DNA of 12,573 nucleotides from DATFKA01 sp042095835 (GCA_042095835.1 JBELML010000164.1:1-12573); one strand, 5' to 3'. Counted from the stretch's first letter, positions 1 to 6,550 are shown. Notes: generated by a model not told the origin, from the letters alone. Translations and numbers: made by a program.

Positions 1-15
1 GCAGCAATACAATCT

Positions 16-175
16 GGTCGAATTAATCCCGGCGTAGCGTAGCGGATGTCGGGATACTTTGCTATTTGCCAAGTGCCAGGTGTCAAGTTAATGAGACCCG
101 ATGCTTCAGCAGCGTTGGTCGAATTAATCCCGGCTGAGTGCAACGAACGTCGGGATGCTTGCTATGTGTCAAGTG
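16..175. repeat. Two-copy direct repeat with internal hairpins
   Basis: The 18-base string ggtcgaattaatcccggc occurs at 16-33 and again at 117-134, 101 bases apart. In both copies it is followed after a variable spacer by the arm gtcgggat (48-55 and 149-156) and then by related text of the form gggat-a/g-ctt-tgctat-t/g-tg-c/t-caagtgc. In each copy atcccggc (26-33; 127-134) can pair with gtcgggat with one G-T wobble, giving stem-loops at 26-55 and 127-156. The spacers inside the loops differ, so the stem looks more constrained than the loop. This resembles a dispersed palindromic intergenic repeat, but whether it occurs elsewhere in the genome cannot be seen here. Confidence 0.75.
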
Positions 176-194
176 CTATGTGCTATGTGCTATG
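174..194. repeat. Three tandem copies of heptamer tgctatg
   Basis: The heptamer tgctatg is repeated perfectly three times at 174-180, 181-187 and 188-194. A fourth isolated copy at 160-166 is separated by tgtcaag. The array directly continues the second copy of the longer repeat upstream and is probably slippage-generated. Confidence 0.85.
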
Positions 195-220
195 TAAATA
201 AAAAATTAGCACAAGGTCTC

Positions 221-249
221 CAGTCACACAGTCACACAGTCACACAGTC
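221..249. repeat. 8-base tandem repeat, 3.6 copies (cagtcaca)
   Basis: The unit cagtcaca is repeated perfectly at 221-228, 229-236 and 237-244, with a partial copy to 249. The 12 bases just before and into it, cacaaggtctcc (210-221), are the exact reverse complement of ggagaccttgtg at 5410-5421, inside the larger octamer array after the permease. Read on the minus strand the unit is gactgtgt, with the same length and GACT core as the gacttggg unit of that array. Confidence 0.85.
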
Positions 250-286
250 CCCAACCACGCCCACCATGTCTCAATTTAACCAGCTG

Positions 287-340
287 TTCATTTTTATACA
301 ACAAAGTGTCCATTTTTATACATAAAAACTATACACTTTA
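287..340. promoter_or_regulatory. Candidate operator/promoter region: 22-bp-spaced direct repeat and dyad
   Basis: The 12-mer catttttataca occurs twice, at 289-300 and 311-322, exactly 22 bases apart, which is about two helical turns. Overlapping it is an imperfect dyad: aaagtgt (303-309) mirrors acacttt (333-339), with additional A/T pairing inside. Repeats spaced by two turns and lying 100-150 bases before a gene are compatible with a dimeric activator or repressor site for the exporter. I could not identify a confident Bacteroidota -33/-7 promoter (TTTG / TAnnTTTG) here, so this call rests on geometry only. Confidence 0.35.
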
Positions 341-439
341 ACACTAAAACTATCATAAATCACTGATAAACAACCTTGTAGCAGTTTTGGCACAGCAATT
401 GCCTTTAAATGGACAAATAACAATAAAACTGCCGCATTT

Positions 440-1696
440 ATGGGAATGGATAGAAAAATAGAAAAAAAGAAATGGCCAATTTGGAAAATAGGACTTATCG
501 TCGTGCTTCTAGGTGGTGCCGGACTCCTAATGTCTGCCATATACCGCAGTAGCTCGGTCTCTCGCTTAAATGTAGAACAAGATCGAATCTTGACAGATAC
601 TATCCACTCTGGAGTATTCAAAGAGTTCATTACTATTTTTGGTAGAGTCGAGCCTCTAAAAACTGTTTTTATTGATGCCGTAGAAAGTGGTAAAGTCGAA
701 GAAATCTTCACCGAAGATGGAAGTATGATTACAAAAGGTACTCCGATCATGCGTCTATCCAACACCGACTTGCAACTAAACGTATTGAATCAGGAAGCAA
801 GCATTATTGACCAAATCAATACGATCAGAAATCAGACGATCTTAATGGAGCAACAAAGTCTGAACTTCAAAGAGATCGCCTTGGATATCGAATATCAAAT
901 TGACTTATTGGCGAAACGTACCGAAAGGAATAAAATACTGCACGCGGACGGTGCTATCCCTTTAGTGGAGTACCAAGAAACTCAAGACGAATACGAACAT
1001 TTACTACGTCGTAGGAAATTATTGGGCCAAACCATTGCCAAAGATTCTCTTTATACTGTAATGCAGCAAAAGCAAATGGAGACCTCCCTAGATCTAATGA
1101 AAAGGAACCTCAATTTTGCTAAAAATAGCCTCGATAACCTCACCATCAAGTCTCCTATTAATGGGCAATTGTCTTCTATGTCTTCTGAAATTGGGGAGTT
1201 GATCAATCGTGGAGATCGTATTGCTCAAATTGATGTTCTAGATAATTTTAAAATCCGGGCAAGTATTGATGAGTTTTATATCTCTAGAATCTTTCCTCAA
1301 CAAGAAGGAACCTTTGTGATGGATGGAGAGACCTTTACCCTGAGAATTAAAAAGATTTATCCTGAGGTCAGTAATGGCTCTTTCGAGGTGGACCTTGTTT
1401 TTACTGGCGAGCGGCCTGAGAATATCAAAAGAGGTCAGACTATTTCCTTGAAACTATCGCTAAGTGATGAGACCCAAGCCCGACTCTTGGCAAAAGGTGG
1501 ATTCTTCCAAAGTACAGGTGGCAATTGGGTCTACGTAATCGATGGCAACTCCGGCGTCGCCCGCAGAAAAGATATTAGAATCGGAAGGCAAAATCCCAAC
1601 TTCTACGAAGTGCTTCAAGGACTTGAAGATGGTGATGTCATTATCGTTTCGAGCTACGAAAACTATGGTGATAAAGATGAGCTGGTGCTGAAGTAG
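440..1696 (+). CDS. HlyD/MacA-like periplasmic adaptor (membrane fusion protein)
   Basis: This is the adaptor of an ABC-type efflux or export system, bridging inner-membrane ATPase/permease and an outer-membrane channel. In the 418 residues I see a Lys-rich cytoplasmic start and one membrane helix at about 16-35. The first half of a lipoyl-like domain lies at about 75-110 (VESGKVEEIFTEDGSMITKG), followed by a long hairpin rich in Gln, Leu and charged residues at about 115-232 (coiled coil). The second lipoyl half is at 234-265 (IKSPINGQLSSMSSEIGEL), with a beta-barrel at about 268-340 and a membrane-proximal domain at about 362-418 (GLEDGDVIIVSSYENYGD). This order and length fit MacA-type adaptors. 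The first ATG is used; the ATG two codons downstream is equally possible, and neither has a clear ribosome site. It lies 60 bases upstream of an ATPase start, so co-transcription is likely. The substrate is unknown: such modules export lipoproteins, peptides or drugs. Confidence 0.9.
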   Translation: MGMDRKIEKKKWPIWKIGLIVVLLGGAGLLMSAIYRSSSVSRLNVEQDRILTDTIHSGVFKEFITIFGRVEPLKTVFIDAVESGKVEEIFTEDGSMITKGTPIMRLSNTDLQLNVLNQEASIIDQINTIRNQTILMEQQSLNFKEIALDIEYQIDLLAKRTERNKILHADGAIPLVEYQETQDEYEHLLRRRKLLGQTIAKDSLYTVMQQKQMETSLDLMKRNLNFAKNSLDNLTIKSPINGQLSSMSSEIGELINRGDRIAQIDVLDNFKIRASIDEFYISRIFPQQEGTFVMDGETFTLRIKKIYPEVSNGSFEVDLVFTGERPENIKRGQTISLKLSLSDETQARLLAKGGFFQSTGGNWVYVIDGNSGVARRKDIRIGRQNPNFYEVLQGLEDGDVIIVSSYENYGDKDELVLK

Positions 1697-1756
1697 ACGC
1701 AGGTGAATGGAAATTTCAATTATTACAACAATAGAACATTACAATACAAAACAACC

Positions 1757-2446
1757 ATGATTCAAACTAAAGGACTAACCAAAGTATACCGTGCCGATGA
1801 GGTAGAGACTACAGCTTTAAATAGTGTAGATATTTCTATCACTCCTGGAGAATTTGTCTCCATCATGGGGCCATCTGGATGCGGTAAGTCAACGCTGCTC
1901 AACATTTTAGGTCTCATTGATAGCCCTAGTGGTGGCGAATACCATTTCCTGGATCACGAAGTGGCCAAATACTCTGAGCGTCAGCGTTCAAAATTAAGAA
2001 AAGAGAACATTGGTTTTATTTTCCAAAGCTTTAATCTGATTGATGAGTTAACGGTTTTTGAAAATGTAGAACTTCCTTTGATCTATACCAAAGTACCCGC
2101 CCGCGAGCGCAAAAAGCGTGTTGAGGAATCACTAGATCAAATGAATATGATGCACCGCCAAAAACACTTCCCTCAGCAGTTATCTGGTGGTCAACAACAA
2201 AGGGTAGCCGTAGCTCGTGCAATCATCAACAATCCTAAGCTAATCCTTGCGGATGAGCCTACTGGTAACTTAGATAGCTCCAACGGTAATGATGTAATGA
2301 AAACGCTGGTGCATCTAAACGAAAGCGGCACAACGATCATCATGGTGACCCACTCGCAGTATTGTGCAGAATTTGGTGACCGGATCATCCGCTTATTAGA
2401 TGGGCAGGTTGTTACTGAAAACATGGTGAGTAAGCAGATGTTTTAG
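1757..2446 (+). CDS. MacB/LolD-type ABC transporter ATPase
   Basis: This is the nucleotide-binding subunit of a type VII (MacB/LolCDE-like) transporter, 229 residues and typical for the family. Its motifs are intact: Walker A GPSGCGKST (38-46), Q-loop Gln90 followed by the family-typical SFNLIDELTVFENVELPL, signature LSGGQ (142-146) with the usual Arg at 149, Walker B LILADE (162-167), D-loop NLDS (171-174) and switch His199. I chose the internal ATG at 1757 over the in-frame ATG at 1703. The protein family begins at MIQTKGLTKVY, and the 18 extra residues are Asn/Tyr-rich with no counterpart in these proteins. The adaptor lies upstream and the cognate permease downstream, but separated by 434 bases. 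It aligns without gaps with the second ATPase (5840-6517) through at least residue 200, so the two are paralogues. Confidence 0.95.
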   Translation: MIQTKGLTKVYRADEVETTALNSVDISITPGEFVSIMGPSGCGKSTLLNILGLIDSPSGGEYHFLDHEVAKYSERQRSKLRKENIGFIFQSFNLIDELTVFENVELPLIYTKVPARERKKRVEESLDQMNMMHRQKHFPQQLSGGQQQRVAVARAIINNPKLILADEPTGNLDSSNGNDVMKTLVHLNESGTTIIMVTHSQYCAEFGDRIIRLLDGQVVTENMVSKQMF

Positions 2447-2511
2447 CGTTCTCCGAAAGAACCATCCGATATAAAATCACAGCTTTGGCAGCTATCCTGA
2501 TCGCCTAAGAC

Positions 2512-2680
2512 AGGTTAGTACACTGTAAAATAAATTCCTTAGCGTTTTGAAGCCATCTTATGACCAATATCTTCGTTGTGTACTCGTCCCGATATAAATC
2601 GGGACTGCGCCACGCCTTGATCTTGGCCAAAATCTTGACTTCAAAAACATCAACTAACTTAATTTACAATGTACTAGCCT
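2512..2680. repeat. ~169-base imperfect inverted repeat (foldback), possible MITE-like element or structured RNA
   Basis: The two arms, 2512-2593 and 2598-2680, are imperfect reverse complements along their whole length (82 and 83 bases, about two-thirds matching by eye). The strongest pairing is at both ends. At the outer end, aggttagtaca (2512-2522) pairs with the complement of tgtactagcct (2670-2680) with one mismatch, then tgtaaa. In the middle, gttttgaag pairs with cttcaaaaac-type text (about 2543-2551 against 2638-2646). At the tip there is a perfect 8-bp stem, gtcccgat (2586-2593) with atcgggac (2598-2605), around the loop ataa. No transposase, no obvious target-site duplication and no coding content are present. 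It could be a foldback mobile-element relic, two diverged copies of a palindromic repeat in inverted array, or an RNA structure modulating permease expression. Confidence 0.7.
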
Positions 2681-2698
2681 ATTCGTCAAAGCTTCTAA

Positions 2699-2710
2699 AG
2701 ACTTAAGTCT
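2699..2710. repeat. 12-base perfect palindrome
   Basis: The sequence agacttaagtct is self-complementary and lies 170 bases before the permease start, between the foldback and the next hairpin. It could be a dimeric protein site. With no second copy seen in the window, chance is a real possibility. Confidence 0.4.
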
Positions 2711-2722
2711 ATAGCAATGAAG

Positions 2723-2765
2723 GTCTGGTATTTGTTTTCGATTAGAAATCGATACGAATACAGAC
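2723..2765 (+). promoter_or_regulatory. Hairpin upstream of the permease
   Basis: A perfect 6-bp stem tcgatt (2738-2743) / aatcga (2747-2752) around loop aga is extended outward imperfectly. The segment gtctg-gtatt (2723-2732) pairs with aatac-agac (2757-2765). No T-run follows, so it is not a standard terminator. As RNA it would sit about 115 bases ahead of the permease start and could act as an mRNA-stabilising or processing structure. Confidence 0.4.
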
Positions 2766-2880
2766 TCTTCTATTCCTCTGTTTGTTTTGCACATTGAAAG
2801 GCATGATCGGTTCCATTCACTTGGGCCGGTCCGCTTTTGTGCTTTCCTTCAATCTACTTTTCCTCAAAAAATGGTACCAC

Positions 2881-5334
2881 ATGTGGCGCAATTACCTTAA
2901 AATAAGTCTCCGTAATCTGCTTAGAAATAAGCTACATACTTTCATTCTGATCTTTGGATTGAGTATAAGCATGACGGCTTGTCTATTGATCTTAGAGTAT
3001 GTAAGTCATGAGTTGGGCTATGATCAATTCCACCAAAAGTCAGATGATATTTATAGGGTCGTTAACGATAGGTACCAAGAAGGGGAGCGCGTTCAATTGG
3101 GCACTATCACCTATCCTACTATTGGAAAAAACATGCAGCAGGATTTCCCAGAGATCATTAATCACACTAGACTATCCTATGGCGGTAGCCAAATAATAAG
3201 ACGCGGTGACCAGGCATTCCGCGTGGATCGGGGCCTATACACAGATAATCAGTTTTTACAATTATTTGATTTTGAATTATTGGCTGGATCTCGAACTGAC
3301 CTCTTTAAAGAACCTAATGAAGTTGTCCTCACCGAATCGACCGCTCAAAACATTTTCCAGGGTGTAGAAGGAGATTGGGATGCCATCATTGGCGAAGAAG
3401 TGCGCCTGAATAGACTGGCCGTTGCAGTTACGGTCGCAGGTGTTATTGCTGACTTCCCTAGCAATTCTCTTTTGTATGGAGACCTTTTAATTTCCTATCC
3501 TACCCTAGTCAGTAACTTCGGTGAGTTTTATGAAGACTCCTACACTTTCTCCGATTTTTATCATTATGTTGAATTAAAACCTGGTACTGATGTAGCGGCA
3601 TTAGAGCTTAAGTTTGCCGGATTTAGTGATCAATATTTCCGAGGGGAGGAAGTATCCGGGGCCGAAGAGAAGTTTTACCTTCAACCGCTACAAGAAGCTC
3701 ATTTATATTCCAAAAATTTAGAATATGAAATAGGCAAAACGAATGATGGCACCACCGTTTGGGCGCTGCTATTGATTGCGTTTTTCATTTTGGTCATTGC
3801 CTGGATCAACTATATTAATTTATCTTCAGTCAGAGCAATTGAGCGCTCCAAAGAGGTAGGTGTAAGGGCTGTAATGGGTGCCAAAGGAAGGCAACTCATT
3901 GGTCAATTTATGGCGGAAGCTAGTGTAATCAACGGTATCAGTTTCCTATTGGCTATTGGTATACTTTGGCAAATCCAACCTTTATATAATACTTGGTTTG
4001 ATTTTGAGCTCTCTTTTAGAGATTTGTTTGGCACCGCTACTACTCAAGTTTATTTATGGTTGGGCATTTTTGTTTTATTTGGAAGTGGCATCTTACTATC
4101 GGGTTTTTATCCAGCTTGGCTACTCTCTCAGCAACAAATCCCGCTGGTTTTAAAGGGGGAATTTCAGCAAAGTGCCAATAGTAGAAATATGAGAAAAGGT
4201 TTGGTGGTCTTTCAATTTGCCGTTTCTATTGTGCTCATTTCCGGCACTTGGATGGTCTACCAACAAGTATCTCTAATGAATGAAAAAGATCTAGGCATTC
4301 TAACGGATCAAATCATTACCATTGGAGGACCTGAGTTGACGCCTTTTGACAGTGCATTTATCCCAAAAATGCAGACGCTCAAGGATGAACTTGCTGCCCA
4401 TCCAGGTATAGAGTCTTCGACTTTATCAAGCCGAGTACCTAGCCAAGGAATGGGTCGAATGTTTAATGTCAGAAGATTTGGTCAACCTGCCGCAGAAAGC
4501 AAAACTTCTAATTTCATCAATATCGATTGGAATTTTTCGAACACCTACCAACTACCGCTTCTAGCAGGAAAGAATTTTGAAATCGGTGATCACAACCTTA
4601 ACGGAAACCTCGTCAATAAATTAGTATTGAATGCGTCTGCCATAACAATGCTAGGTTTTGAGGATATGGAAGGAGCCATTGGTCAACAAATCACCATAGG
4701 TGAAAGGAATTGGACCATCAAAGGTATAGTAGCAGATCACCATCAGACCTCATTGCGTTTTGAAAAAGAAGCCATCATCTACTTCCCTTTTTACCAAACG
4801 AATGGCCTTATTTCTATCCGTACCGCTAATAGTGATATCAAAAGCAGTCTTGCGCATGCAGAGCAGGTATTCCAAACCTTATTCCCTGGGAATGTCTTCG
4901 AATATCAGTTTTTGGATGAGCGCGTCCAAACTGCTTATATTCAGGATGTTCAATTTGGTCGTTTACTGACTTTTTTCACCATTTTAGCTTTAGCTATTGC
5001 CAGTTTGGGCTTATTTGGTTTGGCCTCCTACACCACTCACTTGCGCATTAAAGAGATCAGTATCAGAAAAGTCTTAGGCGCCAATTTGAGTGACCTCATG
5101 CTACTCCTTTCCAAGGATTTCATACGGTTAATCATCATTGCCATTATCATTGGCACGCCTATAGCCTGGTACTTTGGTAACTTATGGCTAGAAAATTTCG
5201 TGTACCATATTAATATGCCTTGGTGGACCTTCTTACTTAGTGGTTTGGCTGCTATTGCTGTGGCTTTGGCTATTACGGGTTCGCAAGCTATCAAAGCAGG
5301 GGTGCATAATCCGGTAGATGCTTTGCGGAGATAG
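2881..5334 (+). CDS. FtsX/MacB-like ABC transporter permease (duplicated, eight-helix type)
   Basis: This is the inner-membrane permease of a type VII ABC system, 817 residues in the long Bacteroidota form with two FtsX cores. The start is ATG 2881, giving MWRNYLKISLRNLLRNK, the standard opening of this family. The in-frame ATG at 2782 adds 33 unrelated residues. Membrane helix 1 is at about 19-41, and a periplasmic MacB-like domain follows at about 45-290. Helices 2-4 are at about 294-316, 344-363 and 390-415, and helix 5 at about 440-462. A second periplasmic domain runs to about 690, then helices 6-8 at about 695-718, 747-770 and 783-805. The cytoplasmic ATPase-contacting motif appears twice, ERSKEVGVRAVMGA (321-334) and LRIKEISIRKVLGA (721-734). 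The C-terminus NPVDALRR is typical. It most likely works with the ATPase at 1757-2446 and the adaptor at 440-1696, passing mechanical force to move a periplasmic substrate. The substrate cannot be inferred. Confidence 0.93.
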   Translation: MWRNYLKISLRNLLRNKLHTFILIFGLSISMTACLLILEYVSHELGYDQFHQKSDDIYRVVNDRYQEGERVQLGTITYPTIGKNMQQDFPEIINHTRLSYGGSQIIRRGDQAFRVDRGLYTDNQFLQLFDFELLAGSRTDLFKEPNEVVLTESTAQNIFQGVEGDWDAIIGEEVRLNRLAVAVTVAGVIADFPSNSLLYGDLLISYPTLVSNFGEFYEDSYTFSDFYHYVELKPGTDVAALELKFAGFSDQYFRGEEVSGAEEKFYLQPLQEAHLYSKNLEYEIGKTNDGTTVWALLLIAFFILVIAWINYINLSSVRAIERSKEVGVRAVMGAKGRQLIGQFMAEASVINGISFLLAIGILWQIQPLYNTWFDFELSFRDLFGTATTQVYLWLGIFVLFGSGILLSGFYPAWLLSQQQIPLVLKGEFQQSANSRNMRKGLVVFQFAVSIVLISGTWMVYQQVSLMNEKDLGILTDQIITIGGPELTPFDSAFIPKMQTLKDELAAHPGIESSTLSSRVPSQGMGRMFNVRRFGQPAAESKTSNFINIDWNFSNTYQLPLLAGKNFEIGDHNLNGNLVNKLVLNASAITMLGFEDMEGAIGQQITIGERNWTIKGIVADHHQTSLRFEKEAIIYFPFYQTNGLISIRTANSDIKSSLAHAEQVFQTLFPGNVFEYQFLDERVQTAYIQDVQFGRLLTFFTILALAIASLGLFGLASYTTHLRIKEISIRKVLGANLSDLMLLLSKDFIRLIIIAIIIGTPIAWYFGNLWLENFVYHINMPWWTFLLSGLAAIAVALAITGSQAIKAGVHNPVDALRR

Positions 5335-5340
5335 TTTGGG

Positions 5341-5510
5341 GACTTTGGGAAGAGGAGACTTTGTGACTTGGGGAGGGAGTGACTTGGGGACTTGGGGACT
5401 TGGTGAGGGGGAGACCTTGTGAGCGGAGACTGGGGGACTTCGTGACTTGGTGAGAGGGAGACATTGGGAGCGAAGACTTTGTGACTTGGAGACTTAGTGA
5501 GGGGGAGACT
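5341..5510. repeat. Degenerate G-rich 8-base repeat array (gacttggg family)
   Basis: Directly after the permease stop lie about 170 bases built from variants of gact-t/g-g-g-g, punctuated by gagggggaga-like spacers. Perfect tandem units occur at 5381-5404 (gacttggg, gacttggg, gacttggt). The combination gactttgtgacttgg recurs at 5357-5371 and 5475-5489, with a variant at 5436-5450. The plus strand is almost free of C except in the GAC core, giving strong strand asymmetry. Several runs of three to five G's lie between 5370 and 5411. No reading frame is supported. The unit matches, in inverse orientation, the octamer array at 221-249. Confidence 0.85.
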
Positions 5511-5560
5511 TTTAGAATGCTTAGAAATTTATGTTACACGGTATTAAATACAAAGTGAAG

Positions 5561-5794
5561 ATGAATTACTTTAGATTGGCTATACGGGCAATATAACGCA
5601 AGAATTTCATCGCACTCATAGGCCTATCTTTTATCATTGCCATTCCGATTGTGTGGCTTGCACTGCAACAATGGTTGGAAGGATTTGCCTATCGAGTTAC
5701 GATTGCTCCAGGTATATTTCTCCTGGGTGCAATAATATTATTGCTAATCGCTACATTTACGATCAGCATACAAGCTATAAAAGCTGCTGTGCGA
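5561..5794 (+). pseudogene. Remnant of a second FtsX/MacB permease, central ~700 residues deleted
   Basis: In one frame the segment reads MNYFRLAIRAI, stop (taa 5594-5596), then RKNFIALIGLSFIIAIPIVW and onward through GFAYRVTIAPGIFLLGAI to ISIQAIKAAVR. The first part resembles the cytosolic start of these permeases. The remainder matches their last two membrane helices: compare the intact neighbour's DFIRLIIIAIIIGTPIAWY...NFVYHI...GSQAIKAGV. The periplasmic domains and middle helices are absent. The usual NPVDALR ending is replaced by an unrelated stretch (5795-5839) leading into the next gene. The deletion joint falls near RKN-FIALIG, where the beginning of helix 1 and helix 7 both carry FI-x-LI-like text, so a short-homology deletion is plausible. 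The full permease presumably partnered the ATPase immediately downstream. Confidence 0.75.
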
Positions 5795-5839
5795 ATCCTA
5801 TCCAACACATCAACAGATAAAAACTTAAATACGCTATAT

Positions 5840-6517
5840 ATGATCCAGCTCAATAACATCGAGAAGTACTATAAAAAAGGATTACAAAAAACTTGGATAC
5901 TAAGAGATATCAGCTTGACTATTAAAGAAGGGGAGTTTGTGACCATCATGGGGCCAAGTGGGGCAGGAAAAACGACGCTACTCAACATCTTGGGTATGCT
6001 AGACGCTCCCTCAAAAGGAGGGTATCAGCTATTCGACGAAGAAGTTTTCAAATTGAATGAACGCCGCCGGAATGATTTGCATAAGCAATACATGGGTTTT
6101 GTATTCCAGGCTTATCATCTGATCGATGATCTCACCGTTTACGAAAATATAGAAACGCCCCTACTCTACCGTGGTATCAAAGGAAAAGAAAGGAAAAGTA
6201 TGGTAGCTGAAATTTTAGATCGCTTCCAGATGGTAGCCAAAAAAGATCTTTTCCCTGAGCAATTGAGTGGAGGACAGCAGCAGCTCGTAGGTGTAGCCAG
6301 AGCCATCATTCATAAACCTAGAGTCCTTTTAGCTGATGAGCCAACCGGTAATTTACACTCTAAGCAGGGAGAATCTATCATGAATCTTTTCAAGGAACTC
6401 AATGAGGAAGGGATGACGATCATACAAGTTACCCACTCTGAAAAGAACGCCCAATATGGTCATCGTATCATCGAACTAGAAGATGGCTTTATCAAAGAAG
6501 ATATAGCGGTTGGGTAG
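5840..6517 (+). CDS. MacB/LolD-type ABC ATPase with variant catalytic motifs
   Basis: This is a 225-residue nucleotide-binding subunit, paralogous to the ATPase at 1757-2446. ATG 5840 (MIQLNNIEKYY) is chosen because it aligns exactly with the paralogue's start. The frame is also open upstream to a GTG at 5651 and beyond, into the permease relic. Walker A GPSGAGKTT (38-46), Gln90, LSGGQ (142-146), Walker B LLADE (163-167) and His199 are present. Two usually conserved positions differ. The residue after LSGGQQQ is Leu149 instead of Arg. The D-loop reads NLHS, with His173 where nearly all relatives have Asp. The D-loop Asp helps position the opposite ATP site, so activity may be reduced. Its own permease is the upstream relic, so it is either decaying, borrows the intact permease, or does something else. 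A terminator follows 33 bases after the stop. Confidence 0.88.
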   Translation: MIQLNNIEKYYKKGLQKTWILRDISLTIKEGEFVTIMGPSGAGKTTLLNILGMLDAPSKGGYQLFDEEVFKLNERRRNDLHKQYMGFVFQAYHLIDDLTVYENIETPLLYRGIKGKERKSMVAEILDRFQMVAKKDLFPEQLSGGQQQLVGVARAIIHKPRVLLADEPTGNLHSKQGESIMNLFKELNEEGMTIIQVTHSEKNAQYGHRIIELEDGFIKEDIAVG

Positions 6518-6550
6518 TTTGAAGATAATTAAGCCTTCTTGATCAACACT

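Larger units (their letters stand above)
1..439. other. Gene-free, repeat-rich leader region
   Basis: No convincing coding region is visible on either strand before the exporter's first gene. The minus-strand frame overlapping its right end is a shadow of that gene. The stretch holds a two-copy degenerate repeat with hairpins, a short heptamer array, an octamer array, and a possible operator region next to the first gene, each listed separately. Low-complexity content of this kind suggests accumulated intergenic debris rather than a lost gene. No TolC-like gene precedes the fusion protein within the window. Confidence 0.7.
2447..2880. other. Long non-coding gap inside the exporter operon
   Basis: These 434 bases separate ATPase and permease, which usually sit close together in such operons. 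I see no credible gene. The stretch contains a long imperfect inverted repeat (2512-2680), a 12-base palindrome (2699-2710) and a hairpin (2723-2765). An in-frame upstream extension of the permease to 2782 is open but lacks family similarity. The rest is unassigned. Confidence 0.7.

Noticed and set aside
174..249. Possible CRISPR-like array
   Set aside because: Units are only 7-8 bases with no spacers and no cas genes are present; these are simple tandem repeats.
316..765. Minus-strand open frame of 149 codons
   Set aside because: It overlaps the start of the adaptor gene antisense, shows no domain, and its composition is that of a shadow frame.
1703..1756. Extended ATPase start at the first in-frame ATG
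   Set aside because: The 18 extra residues are Asn/Tyr-rich and unlike the family, and the paralogue aligns exactly from the ATG at 1757.
2449..2508. Short frame after the first ATPase reading ...RYKITALAAILIA then stop
   Set aside because: It looks slightly like a lost signal peptide, but it is about 19 codons without a start and nothing follows that supports a gene.
2782..2880. Extended permease start
   Set aside because: The 33 added residues have no family counterpart, whereas MWRNYLKISLRNLLRNK is the standard beginning.
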